From a virus, in IMG/VR virus record IMGVR_UViG_3300037042_003620, positions 1-47,392 of that record: a stretch of 47,392 bases of DNA. One strand, given 5' to 3'. Below the pieces are notes generated by a model. The model did not search any database, was not told where the DNA came from, and was given only the letters and a program-made list of their open reading frames with translations. Positions 24,376 to 32,835 of this stretch are shown here, one piece after another (position 1 is the stretch's first letter; every line of letters starts with the position of its first letter). Both the position numbers and the translations under genes were made by a program.

Positions 24376-27300
24376 TTAGCGGCCTCCCGCTGGTGCCCGA
24401 AGGCCCGACTCCTGAATCACGCGCTTGACGACGTTGTAGACCTTGGCTTCGTCGCCGCTGATGTAAATGTTGACGACGCCGCCACCGCCGCCATTGATCG
24501 CCTTGTCAATCGCACCTCCGGGCTTCGCGCCGAAGAACTCGTCCCGCTTGTTGATCGGGTTGATCGTGCCTCGGGTTCCGTCGCCACGGTAGATGAAGTC
24601 ATTAAGTGGAAGGTTTAGGGCATTGAGTATTGAAGCGGCATTCGGGCTATCTCCAAGTAGTGCCCTTAGAACAGTTGAATCACCTGTTAGCCTAGCCTTT
24701 GCTGCTTCATCCCCAAGCCCAAGATTGTTAAGAACATCTAATGCTGATTGTTCATCAATATTTGATGCGATATTCTTCAGGAAATTCTTTTGATCCTCTG
24801 CTATTTTTTGTGCATCTCTTTGTGCTTTAGAATCAGAAACGGCCTTTTTCATTTGTTGTTCTGTGAATACCGCTATTTCACCGGCCAATTCTTCATCAGT
24901 TTTCGGGATTCTTGAGATGTATTCCTCGCCTGATTGTTTGTCAAAAACTTTTTGTGTCCTATTCGACATTAAATTGATGCCGAGTCCTGCGGCTTGTGCT
25001 TGTAAGTCATTGTCAAACTTCCGAGCATCTTTTTGTAGGTTTTTTGTGATGTCCTCTTTTAATTCTACCTTTTTGTTTAGCCCCGCCAATTCATCTTGCA
25101 TACTCTCTAATGTATTTCCCATGGTCGCAATCGACTCAGGACGCTGCTGGTTCTCGGGCAAGGCTTTTTCTTTTTCAATCTCCTGTTTGAGTGCCGATAT
25201 CTTATCTTCGAGTGCTTTCTTCTCTTCTTTGGCGGTTTCTGTTTCCTTTTTAGTATTATTTACGACTTCTCTTTGTCTCTTAGCACTGCTAAACACAGGA
25301 ATGTCTAGCATAAAATCAAATATAGACTCGGTGGCTAACGCAACTCGTTCTAGTAAAAATGCAATTCTGTTTTTCAGGATGTCTGCGACAGAAGTAGTTG
25401 CTGCAACTTGGTCTTGAGCAAGTTTTTCCATCGAAATAGGCGGTTTTGACGCGATATCTTCAAATAGTTTTTTGTCGGTGGCGTTCATCGGCACCTTGCC
25501 AGAAGCCATTGCCTCTAAGATTTCGGGGATTGTCTTGCCCGCCATATCGGGATCAGCCTGATAACGATTTAGGAGCGAAGCCATCTGATCGAAGTTTTCG
25601 CCGGAGATGCCCGACAAGTCCTCGAAGTTTTTGCGCGCGACGTAGCCCATTTCGTCAAGGCTTTGCGCCCCGACTAACGACATACCTTGGGTCAAGCGCA
25701 TGGCTACGTCGGACAAACCCGAAAGGCCGGACATACCCTTCGCCATATTCATCCTGCCGCCCTGCGCGCCTTGGGCGGTTTTACGCAGTTTCTCCAACCG
25801 CTGACCCGCCATCGCCGCTTGCTCCGGTGCCAAGCCCTTACTAGCCCCTTCGGTAATCAGGGCGTCTTGCAGTGCGCCGAATTCTTTGCCGGACATTTGA
25901 GCAAGGACTTTGGGATCAAGTTTGTCCTGGAGCACGTTGCCGAAGGCATCGCCGTAGTCCTTCGTGAAGTTCTCCATTTGATCTTTCAACGCGGCTTGGA
26001 AAATCTTTTGCCCCTTACCGCCTTTTTCGACGAGCATACCGGCTCTAAAGCGTTCTTCAATGCCTTGATTGCCCAACTCTTTCGATTGCAGGAGTTCTTG
26101 CGCCTTCTCTTTGTCCATGATTTTCATCAAGCCGAGAAGTTGGGCGGCGGTCTTGTCCAGACGGATGTTGTAAAGCGCGAGGCCGGAAGTGGTTTGGCTG
26201 ACGGCGGTGAAGAAGTCTTTGACGTTCAATCCGGCGACCTGAGCACCTGCGGTGATCGCGCCGAAAGAGTCCTTGATGCTGTCCAAGCCCATGCCCATCT
26301 TGCCGAACATGAAACTGAAATGCGTGGTGAGGTCGTCTACCGAGATGCCCAATGCCCGCGTGTAAGTATTGGCGAACATCGCCATTTCAGTATAGGCTTC
26401 CACCGCGTTACCCGATTTAGAGAACTCCGAACGCAACTGACTTAGCGCGATGCCTGAATCGTTGAACTTGGTGATTAGATTTAGTGCTTCCTGTGCAGAT
26501 ACATTTGTTATCTCTGAAAAATTGAATGCCGCCGCACGAATATCTGCAAGACTATCCTTGAGTTTGAATCCCGATTCAAAAACGGTCTTGCCGAAGAGGT
26601 CAACGGCGGGGGCAGCATCTAGTACGGTCTTGTTGAACTCTATGACTTGACCATTAGCGGCGAAGGCTATAGCGGCGAAACCCGCGAATGCAGCGGTCAA
26701 ACCTGCTACAAGGGGTCCCATTCTAGTCAAAAGAGAGAGTACCCCACCAAGAACACCCTCGCCACCACCCTCTTTTCTGGCCGCAAGAGCCTCTTTACCT
26801 GCTGCTGCCGCTTGAGAGACTTTTGTAGCAACTTTCTCCGCACTAAAGGAAATGAGTTTTACGAAATCCTCTTGGCTGAATGAAAGCGCGTTAGTAAGTG
26901 CTTGCCCTGCTAACTCACCGCCTTCTTGAATCTTCGTTCGAAACAACTTAGCAGAAGATTCTTGTGCTTCCTTCAGAAGTTTTTGTTGTTCTTCAATGCG
27001 AGCAATCTCTCTCCCATTTTGCTTGTCAAACTGCCTCTGAGCCTTATTCAGAACGAACTCTGACAGGGCTTTCTGCTTTGCGATGCTTTCCCCTAACTGC
27101 TTTCTACTTGCCTCTAAGTTTTTTCTTATGTTATCCTTTGCGTCTTCATTGTCTGCCTTTCTAATATCTTCGGCAGCCTTTTTCTCCGTTTTCTTTAGTT
27201 CTTTCTCTAGTTTATGTAACTCTTCAAACTGCTCGTTGATTGCACCAGACAGTTCTTTGGCAGATTTTTGTATTTTATTAGCAGTAAACGCACTACCAAT

Positions 27301-27441
27301 GTTGAAGGCATTGATAATCGCTTTAGATGCAGAATCACTGCCGATCTTTAGTTGCTTTGCGAGACCTTTGTTCGACTCATGTAGTTTATCGAATACGGCT
27401 CGATCACGGGGTTCTAGCCCAAACAGGATTCTATTGCTCAT
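24376..27441 (-). CDS. Tail tape measure protein
   Basis: 1021 residues. The N-terminal 200 residues are a long charged coiled coil (EEQFEELHKLEKELKKTEK), followed at about 234-265 by a hydrophobic segment (GPLVAGLTAAFAGFAAIAF), more helices, a second coiled coil near 740-830 and a Gly-rich end. This is the expected architecture of a tape measure, which fixes tail length and is injected with the DNA. It follows two chaperone-like genes, as usual. Codon use changes inside the gene: both outer thirds are AT-rich and the centre is GC-rich like its neighbours. Confidence 0.8.
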   Translation of the reverse strand: MSNRILFGLEPRDRAVFDKLHESNKGLAKQLKIGSDSASKAIINAFNIGSAFTANKIQKSAKELSGAINEQFEELHKLEKELKKTEKKAAEDIRKADNEDAKDNIRKNLEASRKQLGESIAKQKALSEFVLNKAQRQFDKQNGREIARIEEQQKLLKEAQESSAKLFRTKIQEGGELAGQALTNALSFSQEDFVKLISFSAEKVATKVSQAAAAGKEALAARKEGGGEGVLGGVLSLLTRMGPLVAGLTAAFAGFAAIAFAANGQVIEFNKTVLDAAPAVDLFGKTVFESGFKLKDSLADIRAAAFNFSEITNVSAQEALNLITKFNDSGIALSQLRSEFSKSGNAVEAYTEMAMFANTYTRALGISVDDLTTHFSFMFGKMGMGLDSIKDSFGAITAGAQVAGLNVKDFFTAVSQTTSGLALYNIRLDKTAAQLLGLMKIMDKEKAQELLQSKELGNQGIEERFRAGMLVEKGGKGQKIFQAALKDQMENFTKDYGDAFGNVLQDKLDPKVLAQMSGKEFGALQDALITEGASKGLAPEQAAMAGQRLEKLRKTAQGAQGGRMNMAKGMSGLSGLSDVAMRLTQGMSLVGAQSLDEMGYVARKNFEDLSGISGENFDQMASLLNRYQADPDMAGKTIPEILEAMASGKVPMNATDKKLFEDIASKPPISMEKLAQDQVAATTSVADILKNRIAFLLERVALATESIFDFMLDIPVFSSAKRQREVVNNTKKETETAKEEKKALEDKISALKQEIEKEKALPENQQRPESIATMGNTLESMQDELAGLNKKVELKEDITKNLQKDARKFDNDLQAQAAGLGINLMSNRTQKVFDKQSGEEYISRIPKTDEELAGEIAVFTEQQMKKAVSDSKAQRDAQKIAEDQKNFLKNIASNIDEQSALDVLNNLGLGDEAAKARLTGDSTVLRALLGDSPNAASILNALNLPLNDFIYRGDGTRGTINPINKRDEFFGAKPGGAIDKAINGGGGGVVNIYISGDEAKVYNVVKRVIQESGLRAPAGGR

Positions 27442-28673
27442 TTCAGATTCTCCAAACCGGGCTTCCTAGTGGCAAGTTTGTCCTGCAACGTCGTACCGCC
27501 TGAGTCTTTGCCATACTCTTCAGGCATTTGCGTCGTGCTGATCCAACCTGCTCGGATTTCCGACCCAATGACCTTGTCGTACAAGTGCGAGGCAATAGCC
27601 GAACTAGGCCCATCGGATTTCACGCTGCCCTGCGTGTCGAAACCGAGTTCTGCCAACTGCTCAGGCGTATACCCAACCATCGTGGTCGTGCCCGTCGTGC
27701 CCGAAACGTAACCCTCTTGCTCCCGCGCCGCTTGAAGCGCGGCTTCGTAGTCCGACTTGCGCTTCGCCATCTCATACTGAATGCGATTCAGATACTCGTC
27801 CACGACGAGGTCGTGCGCGTCCTTCTTCCCTTCGACGAACCGACGCATCTGCTCGTCGAGTTCGTCGAACGAACGCGCGGCCTGAATGTGGTCCACGACA
27901 TACTCTTCGCCGCCGACCGTGATTTTGACCTTGACCGTCCCATCCCAATCGGGGCCGTAAAGAATCTTGTGCAGCGTGTCTGATATTTGCTTTTGACGGC
28001 GGTCTTCTTCTCGGGACTTCATTCGCTCTAACTCGCGGGACAAATGTTGGGCACCCTTGCCCGACACCGAACCCACTTGAGCGCGAGTATGCTCCCACCG
28101 CCGCAGGTCATCTAAATACTCGTCCTCGGCGATATTATGGGCGACCCACATTCGACGCACGTTGTTGTCGTCCGTCTGCACCGCCTTCCGGCCTTGCAAA
28201 CGCCACAACGCCCGCGAGTAACTTTCGTAGCAGTAAGATTCAGATAGCGTCATGGCGCGATCCAAACGGTTCTGCAAGGCGTTGTAGATATCGAACATCG
28301 CGTTCAAGTGCTCAAGGCGCAAGTCCTTGAAGAACTCGTTACGCAAGTGAAAAGGCGCGTTTCGATCCTCGAAAACGTCGTATCCGTCCACCATCCAGAC
28401 GGATGACGCGAGTACCCAACGCATTACGTCGCCCTTGAGTGATACGGAATCACATCGAGCACGCAACGACGTCAATCGATCCAACGGCAACGTGCGGAAC
28501 GTAATCACGCACCCTTTTAGATATGCGGGCGCGTGCAAAAAGCCGTCGGTCAGCAGGCTTTCCACATCGTTGTAAAGAAACCGCCTGCGGAAAGAATCAT
28601 CTAACCGTTGCTTGGTTAGATGCGCTTGGTATTCCTCATTCGGTTCTTCGGCGTTGGTCCCAATCTCATCCAC
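27438..28673 (-). CDS. Tail assembly chaperone-like protein 2
   Basis: 411 residues with a GTG start overlapping the previous gene by 8 bases. Residues 35-80 (FLYNDVESLLTDGFLHAPA, LKGCVITFRTLPLDRLTSL) resemble the substrate-like first region of the upstream protein; the rest is helical and charged, with a coiled coil near 210-320. Position immediately before the tape measure and the tight overlap are those of the second tail assembly chaperone. Function by context, no diagnostic motif. Confidence 0.5.
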   Translation of the reverse strand: MDEIGTNAEEPNEEYQAHLTKQRLDDSFRRRFLYNDVESLLTDGFLHAPAYLKGCVITFRTLPLDRLTSLRARCDSVSLKGDVMRWVLASSVWMVDGYDVFEDRNAPFHLRNEFFKDLRLEHLNAMFDIYNALQNRLDRAMTLSESYCYESYSRALWRLQGRKAVQTDDNNVRRMWVAHNIAEDEYLDDLRRWEHTRAQVGSVSGKGAQHLSRELERMKSREEDRRQKQISDTLHKILYGPDWDGTVKVKITVGGEEYVVDHIQAARSFDELDEQMRRFVEGKKDAHDLVVDEYLNRIQYEMAKRKSDYEAALQAAREQEGYVSGTTGTTTMVGYTPEQLAELGFDTQGSVKSDGPSSAIASHLYDKVIGSEIRAGWISTTQMPEEYGKDSGGTTLQDKLATRKPGLENLK

Positions 28674-29568
28674 GCCGGACGAAGTTAGGGTTCACTTCAC
28701 CCTTCGGCGTCGGATTCAAATCAGGACGACCTTTAGGTGCCGCGTCCTTGCCGCGATTGCTCAATACCTGCGGAGGAAGCCGCATCGTAGAAGCATCTAC
28801 TTCAGGTGCCGTCGGCGTGGGCGTCGGTTCGACAGGTGCGGGGGGGTCCGGTGGACCCGGAGGCGGCGATGAAGTCGGGATGACCGACTCACGCTTTGCG
28901 GCTTCGGCACGCTGCGCTTGAATATATGCGCGCTGCATTTTGTCTGATTCTTCTATCGCCGTGTTCGCCTTCAACAACGAATCGACTTGATCCTTGAACA
29001 CCGTGGGGTCGCCCACCGTGCGCTTCTCACGCTCGGCCTTGACCTCAACTAAACGCCCCTCAAGGCGCGCAATCTCAATGTCCAAGTCTTCAACTGACTT
29101 ACGGACGATGCTTTCCGCTTCGTCCTGAAGTCGCTGCGTCAAATCGCCATAGGCTTCGAACGCCAACGTCAATGACGAACGCGCCCACTCGTTGCGAATC
29201 ATCTCTCGCAACGCCGCCGCTTTCGTGATCTTGATCGGCGTGCCGTCCTCCAAGACCTCGCCCGTGGCGATGGTCTTTTCTCGACGCAAATCCAAGTCGC
29301 CGATCTGGACAATCGCGTGAGAAATGACCTCGATGCGAAAGCGGTCGAAGTAGTCTAAGGCTGCGGCGCGGGACATATTACCGTCCTCGGTAGCCTCATC
29401 CTTAGTTTCTTCGATTACTTCAGCGGCGTAACGATGAACTTGCGTTTCTTCGACAGGCAACAAAGGCCGGATGGTGATGTTCAAATCACCGATCTGAAAC
29501 GTATGTTCGTCTTTGCCGAAAGATTCAAGCGGCTCAAGAGCCTGCTTCAAGTGCGCGAGTGAAATCAA
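28666..29568 (-). CDS. Tail assembly chaperone-like protein 1
   Basis: 300 residues from a TTG start (GAGG about 10 bases upstream). The N-terminal region (FQIGDLNITIRPLLPVEE) is typical of tail assembly chaperones placed between tube and tape measure genes. Residues 60-215 are helical, and the last 80 are a Pro-rich tail (SPPPGPPDPPAPVEPTP) of low complexity. Its end overlaps the next gene by 8 bases. Confidence 0.5.
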   Translation of the reverse strand: MISLAHLKQALEPLESFGKDEHTFQIGDLNITIRPLLPVEETQVHRYAAEVIEETKDEATEDGNMSRAAALDYFDRFRIEVISHAIVQIGDLDLRREKTIATGEVLEDGTPIKITKAAALREMIRNEWARSSLTLAFEAYGDLTQRLQDEAESIVRKSVEDLDIEIARLEGRLVEVKAEREKRTVGDPTVFKDQVDSLLKANTAIEESDKMQRAYIQAQRAEAAKRESVIPTSSPPPGPPDPPAPVEPTPTPTAPEVDASTMRLPPQVLSNRGKDAAPKGRPDLNPTPKGEVNPNFVRRG

Positions 29569-29588
29569 AGCAGTTAGTCCTCTAGTAA

Positions 29589-30374
29589 TTAAGCCTGCGC
29601 GGGATTCACACCAACATTGTTACCCAAAGCACCGTCGAGGTTAGTGATAGTGCTATTTTCTGAGAATAACTGACCATACTGAATCGAGCCGTACTGACCT
29701 TTGCTCGGGTCGTTGCCCGTCTGCATGAACTCGCCGTACACGCTAGAAAAGTCATGCACGTCGGTCGCAGAGAAGTCGCCCGTTTCAGAGATCAACGCCT
29801 GATCTTTACCGACGCTCGCCGACCACGACTCCCACCAACAGGCTTCGTACATGGTCACGAGGATACGGTGCGAGCCACCTGCGTTAGAATCCGGACCACT
29901 CCAAGATGCGCCAAAAGCAAGATTTTGTACCGTACCCGCATTGCCGATCTCAACGTCCGCGATGGTGCTGAACACGATCTGCTGAAGCACGTCAAACGGC
30001 CAACGATGGTGGCGAAGCGACCGCACGGGGCCGGAAACACCGCCAGCGTAACCCGTGGACTGCCAAAGGTTGCTCAAGTAAAGCAACGTGCGCTCAGTAT
30101 TGACCTTCATCGCCTCGGTCTTGCCCGGCACCAACTCGGCAATAATGTCACCGAAGCCGATGCTCGTCACGGCTTCCGTGGTACGGCTTTCCGAAGGATT
30201 CAGCGTGCCAAGCACGCCGATCTGGAACAACTGACCGCTATTGCCACCGTAGGCAGGAGCAAGAACTCGAATCTTCTGACTGACTACCGCACGGGTATTG
30301 GGTGAAGTCCCGTACTTGTAGATATAAGACGAGCCTTGAGAGGGGCCATCGGGTTTCAGGTCGGTATTTGCCAC
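29589..30374 (-). CDS. Tail tube protein
   Basis: 261 residues from a GTG with GGAG 7 bases upstream. IRVLAPAYGG and LGTLNPSESRTTEAVTSIGFG followed by IIAELVPGKTEA resemble tail tube subunits of contractile phages. Length and place ahead of the chaperones and tape measure agree. It would polymerise into the inner tube around the tape measure. The sheath gene that usually lies directly upstream is not there; a reversed nuclease gene is found instead. Confidence 0.6.
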   Translation of the reverse strand: MANTDLKPDGPSQGSSYIYKYGTSPNTRAVVSQKIRVLAPAYGGNSGQLFQIGVLGTLNPSESRTTEAVTSIGFGDIIAELVPGKTEAMKVNTERTLLYLSNLWQSTGYAGGVSGPVRSLRHHRWPFDVLQQIVFSTIADVEIGNAGTVQNLAFGASWSGPDSNAGGSHRILVTMYEACWWESWSASVGKDQALISETGDFSATDVHDFSSVYGEFMQTGNDPSKGQYGSIQYGQLFSENSTITNLDGALGNNVGVNPAQA

Positions 30375-30388
30375 GGGTCTACTCCGGC

Positions 30389-30430
30389 GTTAGTGCTACA
30401 CCGTTTGTGGGCCTATAACCGTTCTAACGC
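30389..30430. promoter_or_regulatory. Inverted repeat in divergent intergenic region
   Basis: GCGTTAG at 30389-30395 and CTAACGC at 30424-30430 form a perfect 7-bp inverted repeat in the 57-base gap between the divergent tail tube and nuclease genes. CCTATAAC within the loop could be a -10-like box in the plus direction. A shared promoter/operator is likely. Confidence 0.35.
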
Positions 30431-30431
30431 T

Positions 30432-30800
30432 ATGAACACCCCGACGCCCTACGTTTACCACGGCACCGTGATCTCCAACTATGACGGCGACACGCTGATT
30501 GCCGACTTGGACCTCGGCATGGGCGTCCGCATGAAAGCAACTTGCCGCCTGCTCGGACTCGACGCGCCCGAAATCAAAGGCAAGACCGCAAATGAAAAGG
30601 CCGCTGCCGTTGCAGCGAAGCAACGACTAGCGGCCCTGCTTGCATCTGCCCCGCTCGTCTTTCACTCATGCGCCAAGCCCGATAAGTACGGGCGGCTTCT
30701 GGTGAAGATTTGGGCGGGCGATGTTTGCGTGAACGATACTTTGCTCGCAGAAGGGCACGCTATCCCCTACAACGGAGGCGCGAAAGAATCGACCTTTTAG
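30432..30800 (+). CDS. Staphylococcal-nuclease-like (thermonuclease) protein
   Basis: 122 residues. YDGDTLIADLDLG (about 17-29), RLLGLDAPEIKG (about 40-50) and KPDKYGRLLVKIW (about 83-95) are the conserved segments of the SNase/TNase fold, including the Asp residues that bind calcium and the catalytic Arg/Glu region. It hydrolyses DNA or RNA; with no signal peptide it would act in the cytoplasm, perhaps on host DNA. The only plus-strand gene between 9090 and 45471, with its own upstream region. Confidence 0.8.
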   Translation: MNTPTPYVYHGTVISNYDGDTLIADLDLGMGVRMKATCRLLGLDAPEIKGKTANEKAAAVAAKQRLAALLASAPLVFHSCAKPDKYGRLLVKIWAGDVCVNDTLLAEGHAIPYNGGAKESTF

Positions 30801-31015
30801 GCGTCGGTCTTCGCGGCCTTCGCAGGCTTCGCGGCATTACGGACATCACCGACGCTCTTCTTGAGCGCGGCCAACGCCTTCTGGCTCTCCGTCGCCGCCT
30901 TACGCAGACGAGTACCCGGAACACCCGTCTTGCCACCGTCGAACTTCGACGCATCTTCCTTCGCGGCGTTCAGGTTCGCAATCACCGCATCAATCTGCTC
31001 AACGAAAGTCGCCAT
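30797..31015 (-). CDS. Histone H1-like (Hc1-type) basic protein
   Basis: 72 residues, helical and Lys/Ala-rich, with GGAG 6 bases before the ATG. GVPGTRLRKAATESQKALA and AAKPAKAAK resemble small Hc1-type histone-like proteins (an Arg-Lys pair in a helix plus a Lys/Ala tail). It may bind and compact DNA in the infected cell or virion. It overlaps the end of the convergent nuclease gene by 4 bases. The family call is moderate because the protein is short. Confidence 0.45.
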   Translation of the reverse strand: MATFVEQIDAVIANLNAAKEDASKFDGGKTGVPGTRLRKAATESQKALAALKKSVGDVRNAAKPAKAAKTDA

Positions 31016-31138
31016 GATCTACTCCATAGTAGAGGTTAGATGAACACCCCGATCACTCGATCAGGTAGGTACGCCCAAAAGTATACCCTATGGCGTCGGT
31101 TCTCGGCCCCCCAATGATAATCGCCCCAATCGGGCCAA
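31016..31138 (-). promoter_or_regulatory. Intergenic region with possible promoter
   Basis: 123 bases ahead of the histone-like gene. The minus strand contains AGGGTATACTTTTGG, a -10-like TATACT, about 60 bases before the start codon. No early promoter element and no hairpin with a U-tract were found. A separate promoter for the highly expressed small basic protein would make sense. Confidence 0.3.
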
Positions 31139-31633
31139 TCAAACATCGTTCGAGTCCTCATTCTGCAACCGCTCAAGCACCAGCAAACGATAAACCACGC
31201 GGTCAATCCAATCCGTCATGCGCTCATTCGGCAAACGCGGGACGACCGATTCGGCACGGCCAAAAGACTCCAAAGCCTCGGCCAACTGCGCCGTAAATGC
31301 CACGTCGTCGATGGGCACCTTCGGGTCATAGCCCGCGACTTCACGGCACACCGACAAGATTCGTTCGACGCCACGCAACTTCGCCATGTCTATCACGAGT
31401 GAGGGCATGGCGTTCCGAAGCCCGACAATCAAAAGCATCAGGGCTTCCGATTGCTCAGGCTCCAACAGCCGCGTCACCCGAAATAACGCGACGTCCTTCG
31501 CCGTCACCATGTACCGCCGCGACCCATTGACTTCCTTTGGGTTCGGCGTCACCACCCACTCGCCGTCCGGCAGTTTTTTCAACAACTGCCAGAGATGAGC
31601 GATATATGGGGGGACGGTGAGCAGACGGGCCAT
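31139..31633 (-). CDS. Hypothetical protein
   Basis: 164 residues, mainly helical (EQSEALMLLIVGLRNAMPSL, TDWIDRVVYRLLVLERL). The start ATG is fused to the previous stop (TAAATG) with no ribosome site of its own, so it depends on translation of the 36-codon ORF upstream. Probably head or tail completion given the surroundings, but no family is recognised. Confidence 0.5.
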   Translation of the reverse strand: MARLLTVPPYIAHLWQLLKKLPDGEWVVTPNPKEVNGSRRYMVTAKDVALFRVTRLLEPEQSEALMLLIVGLRNAMPSLVIDMAKLRGVERILSVCREVAGYDPKVPIDDVAFTAQLAEALESFGRAESVVPRLPNERMTDWIDRVVYRLLVLERLQNEDSNDV

Positions 31634-31744
31634 TTACTTTTGCGGAATCGGCTTGGGCCGCTTGATCTTCACCACCAGAATCTCACGACCCGTCTTACGA
31701 TCTTCGATCTTGCGAGTCTCAACGCCCTGTTTCGTCGTAGCCAA
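31634..31744 (-). CDS. Very small basic protein (36 residues)
   Basis: From a TTG at 31742-31744 to TAA at 31634-31636. The product is Lys/Arg-rich (VETRKIEDRKTGREILVVK, then IKRPKPIPQ). It fills an otherwise empty 85-base gap, overlaps the end of the previous gene and supplies the TAAATG junction that the next gene needs, which is the main reason to call it. Confidence 0.4.
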   Translation of the reverse strand: MATTKQGVETRKIEDRKTGREILVVKIKRPKPIPQK

Positions 31745-31904
31745 CTTCAATCAACCCTAACGCCTGTTCGACTTCACTCGGAGTAAGGACCACCCCCGCT
31801 CCGTTTTCGTCAAGCACCATCACGATTTGCCAACTAGCCTCATGCACGGCAAATACGGTCAAAGCCGCATCACCGCGATAGATAGTCACAGTAGCGTCAT
31901 TCAT
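31719..31904 (-). CDS. Hypothetical protein
   Basis: 61 residues from the ATG at 31904, preceded by AAAGG; longer in-frame starts lie inside the upstream gene without a ribosome site. Strand-rich (ATVTIYRGDAALTVFAV, SWQIVMVLDENG) with a short helical end. Function unknown. Confidence 0.5.
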   Translation of the reverse strand: MNDATVTIYRGDAALTVFAVHEASWQIVMVLDENGAGVVLTPSEVEQALGLIEVGYDETGR

Positions 31905-32190
31905 TTTCATCCTTTGTGTCGATTTCTTCATCCCCAAAACCGTCGTCATCACTCAGGTCGCACTCGGGGCATTCATCTTCAAGGTCATACTTGTCTAGTA
32001 TCTGGATTTTGACGGTGTTGTGGAATACATGAGCGTAGTCTCGCGCGACCTTAGAAGCCAAATACTCACCGTTTTCGTCGAAAAGTGCAACCATTCGTTC
32101 GAAGATGAGCGAAAGATTTTCGGGGGCACCTTTCTCAAGGTGCATCTGCAAGTTCTCTACGGCCTGCGCCAACGATTTCACCGGATTCAT
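31897..32190 (-). CDS. Hypothetical acidic protein
   Basis: 97 residues from the ATG at 32190 (GAAGGG upstream). Helical N-terminal half (AQAVENLQMHLEKGAPENL), then a very acidic end with a CPEC pair (DECPECDLSDDDGFGDEE). Overlaps its neighbours at both ends. Function unknown. Confidence 0.5.
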   Translation of the reverse strand: MNPVKSLAQAVENLQMHLEKGAPENLSLIFERMVALFDENGEYLASKVARDYAHVFHNTVKIQILDKYDLEDECPECDLSDDDGFGDEEIDTKDENE

Positions 32191-32566
32191 TGTGTGCCCT
32201 TCTTTCATCTTCATTCAGGGGACAGCGTTGTGCCGCTTCCAACAGGATAGAATCTACCCCATACTCCGACAAGTCGCCGTAAGGCACACCGCATAAGCCC
32301 GTGTCCCCAATCCACGGGCACGAGAAACAATCGTCACATGGCAACGGCTTACTCGCAGGCTTCTCGGCTATTCCAACCGTCAAGACCGTGAGCCGCAGCC
32401 CTGATTTTGACAAATAGTGCGCGAGGTAGTCCGTTTCGTCCGCGCTCAGGAAAAGCGTGTGAAACGAATCCGCGCTACCGTGATGCACCAGCCATGGGTT
32501 ATCCCCAGGCTGAATCGCAATCGGCACGGACCCGCTGACTTGAACCCGCCTTACTTGTCGTACCAC
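32135..32566 (-). CDS. Hypothetical Cys-rich protein
   Basis: 143 residues from a GTG start. CDDCFSCPWIGDTGLC around residues 77-92 plus a later Cys (AAQRCPLNE) suggest a metal site (zinc or iron-sulfur). The N-terminus is strand-rich. It overlaps the next gene by about 55 bases, which makes the exact ends less certain. Function unknown. Confidence 0.45.
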   Translation of the reverse strand: MVRQVRRVQVSGSVPIAIQPGDNPWLVHHGSADSFHTLFLSADETDYLAHYLSKSGLRLTVLTVGIAEKPASKPLPCDDCFSCPWIGDTGLCGVPYGDLSEYGVDSILLEAAQRCPLNEDERRAHNESGEIVGAGRRELADAP

Positions 32567-32835
32567 TTGAGTAGAGCCTTGTGCTCCGCGCTCGGGTACT
32601 CTTCGCCGCCGTTGCAGATCACGAACGGTCCCGCCTCGGGTGGCGCAAGAAAACTCAAGACCTTGACCGTGCGACCATCCGTGCCCGTCCAGACCAAGTT
32701 CTCGTGCTGGAACCCGCTAATCGCCAACGCACGAAACGCCGTCGTCACCTTGCTCTCGGGCACCAAGATATTCAGGTGCGCCTTGCGGTTCGGACTCTCA
32801 AGTTCACGAACGACGTTCTCGACAAACGCATTCAT
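32551..32835 (-). CDS. Hypothetical protein
   Basis: 94 residues from the ATG at 32835, in an ATGA overlap with the previous stop. MNAFVENVVRELESPNRKA then HLNILVPESKVTTAFRALA suggests a compact alpha/beta fold; ends SAEHKALLKWYDK. No family recognised. Confidence 0.55.
   Translation of the reverse strand: MNAFVENVVRELESPNRKAHLNILVPESKVTTAFRALAISGFQHENLVWTGTDGRTVKVLSFLAPPEAGPFVICNGGEEYPSAEHKALLKWYDK

Noticed and set aside
28256-28275. A match to TCCAAACGGTT resembling the early promoter downstream box
   Set aside because: It is inside the chaperone-like coding region, lacks the upstream CGGTTTT box at 15 bases and the GGTGTAA part.
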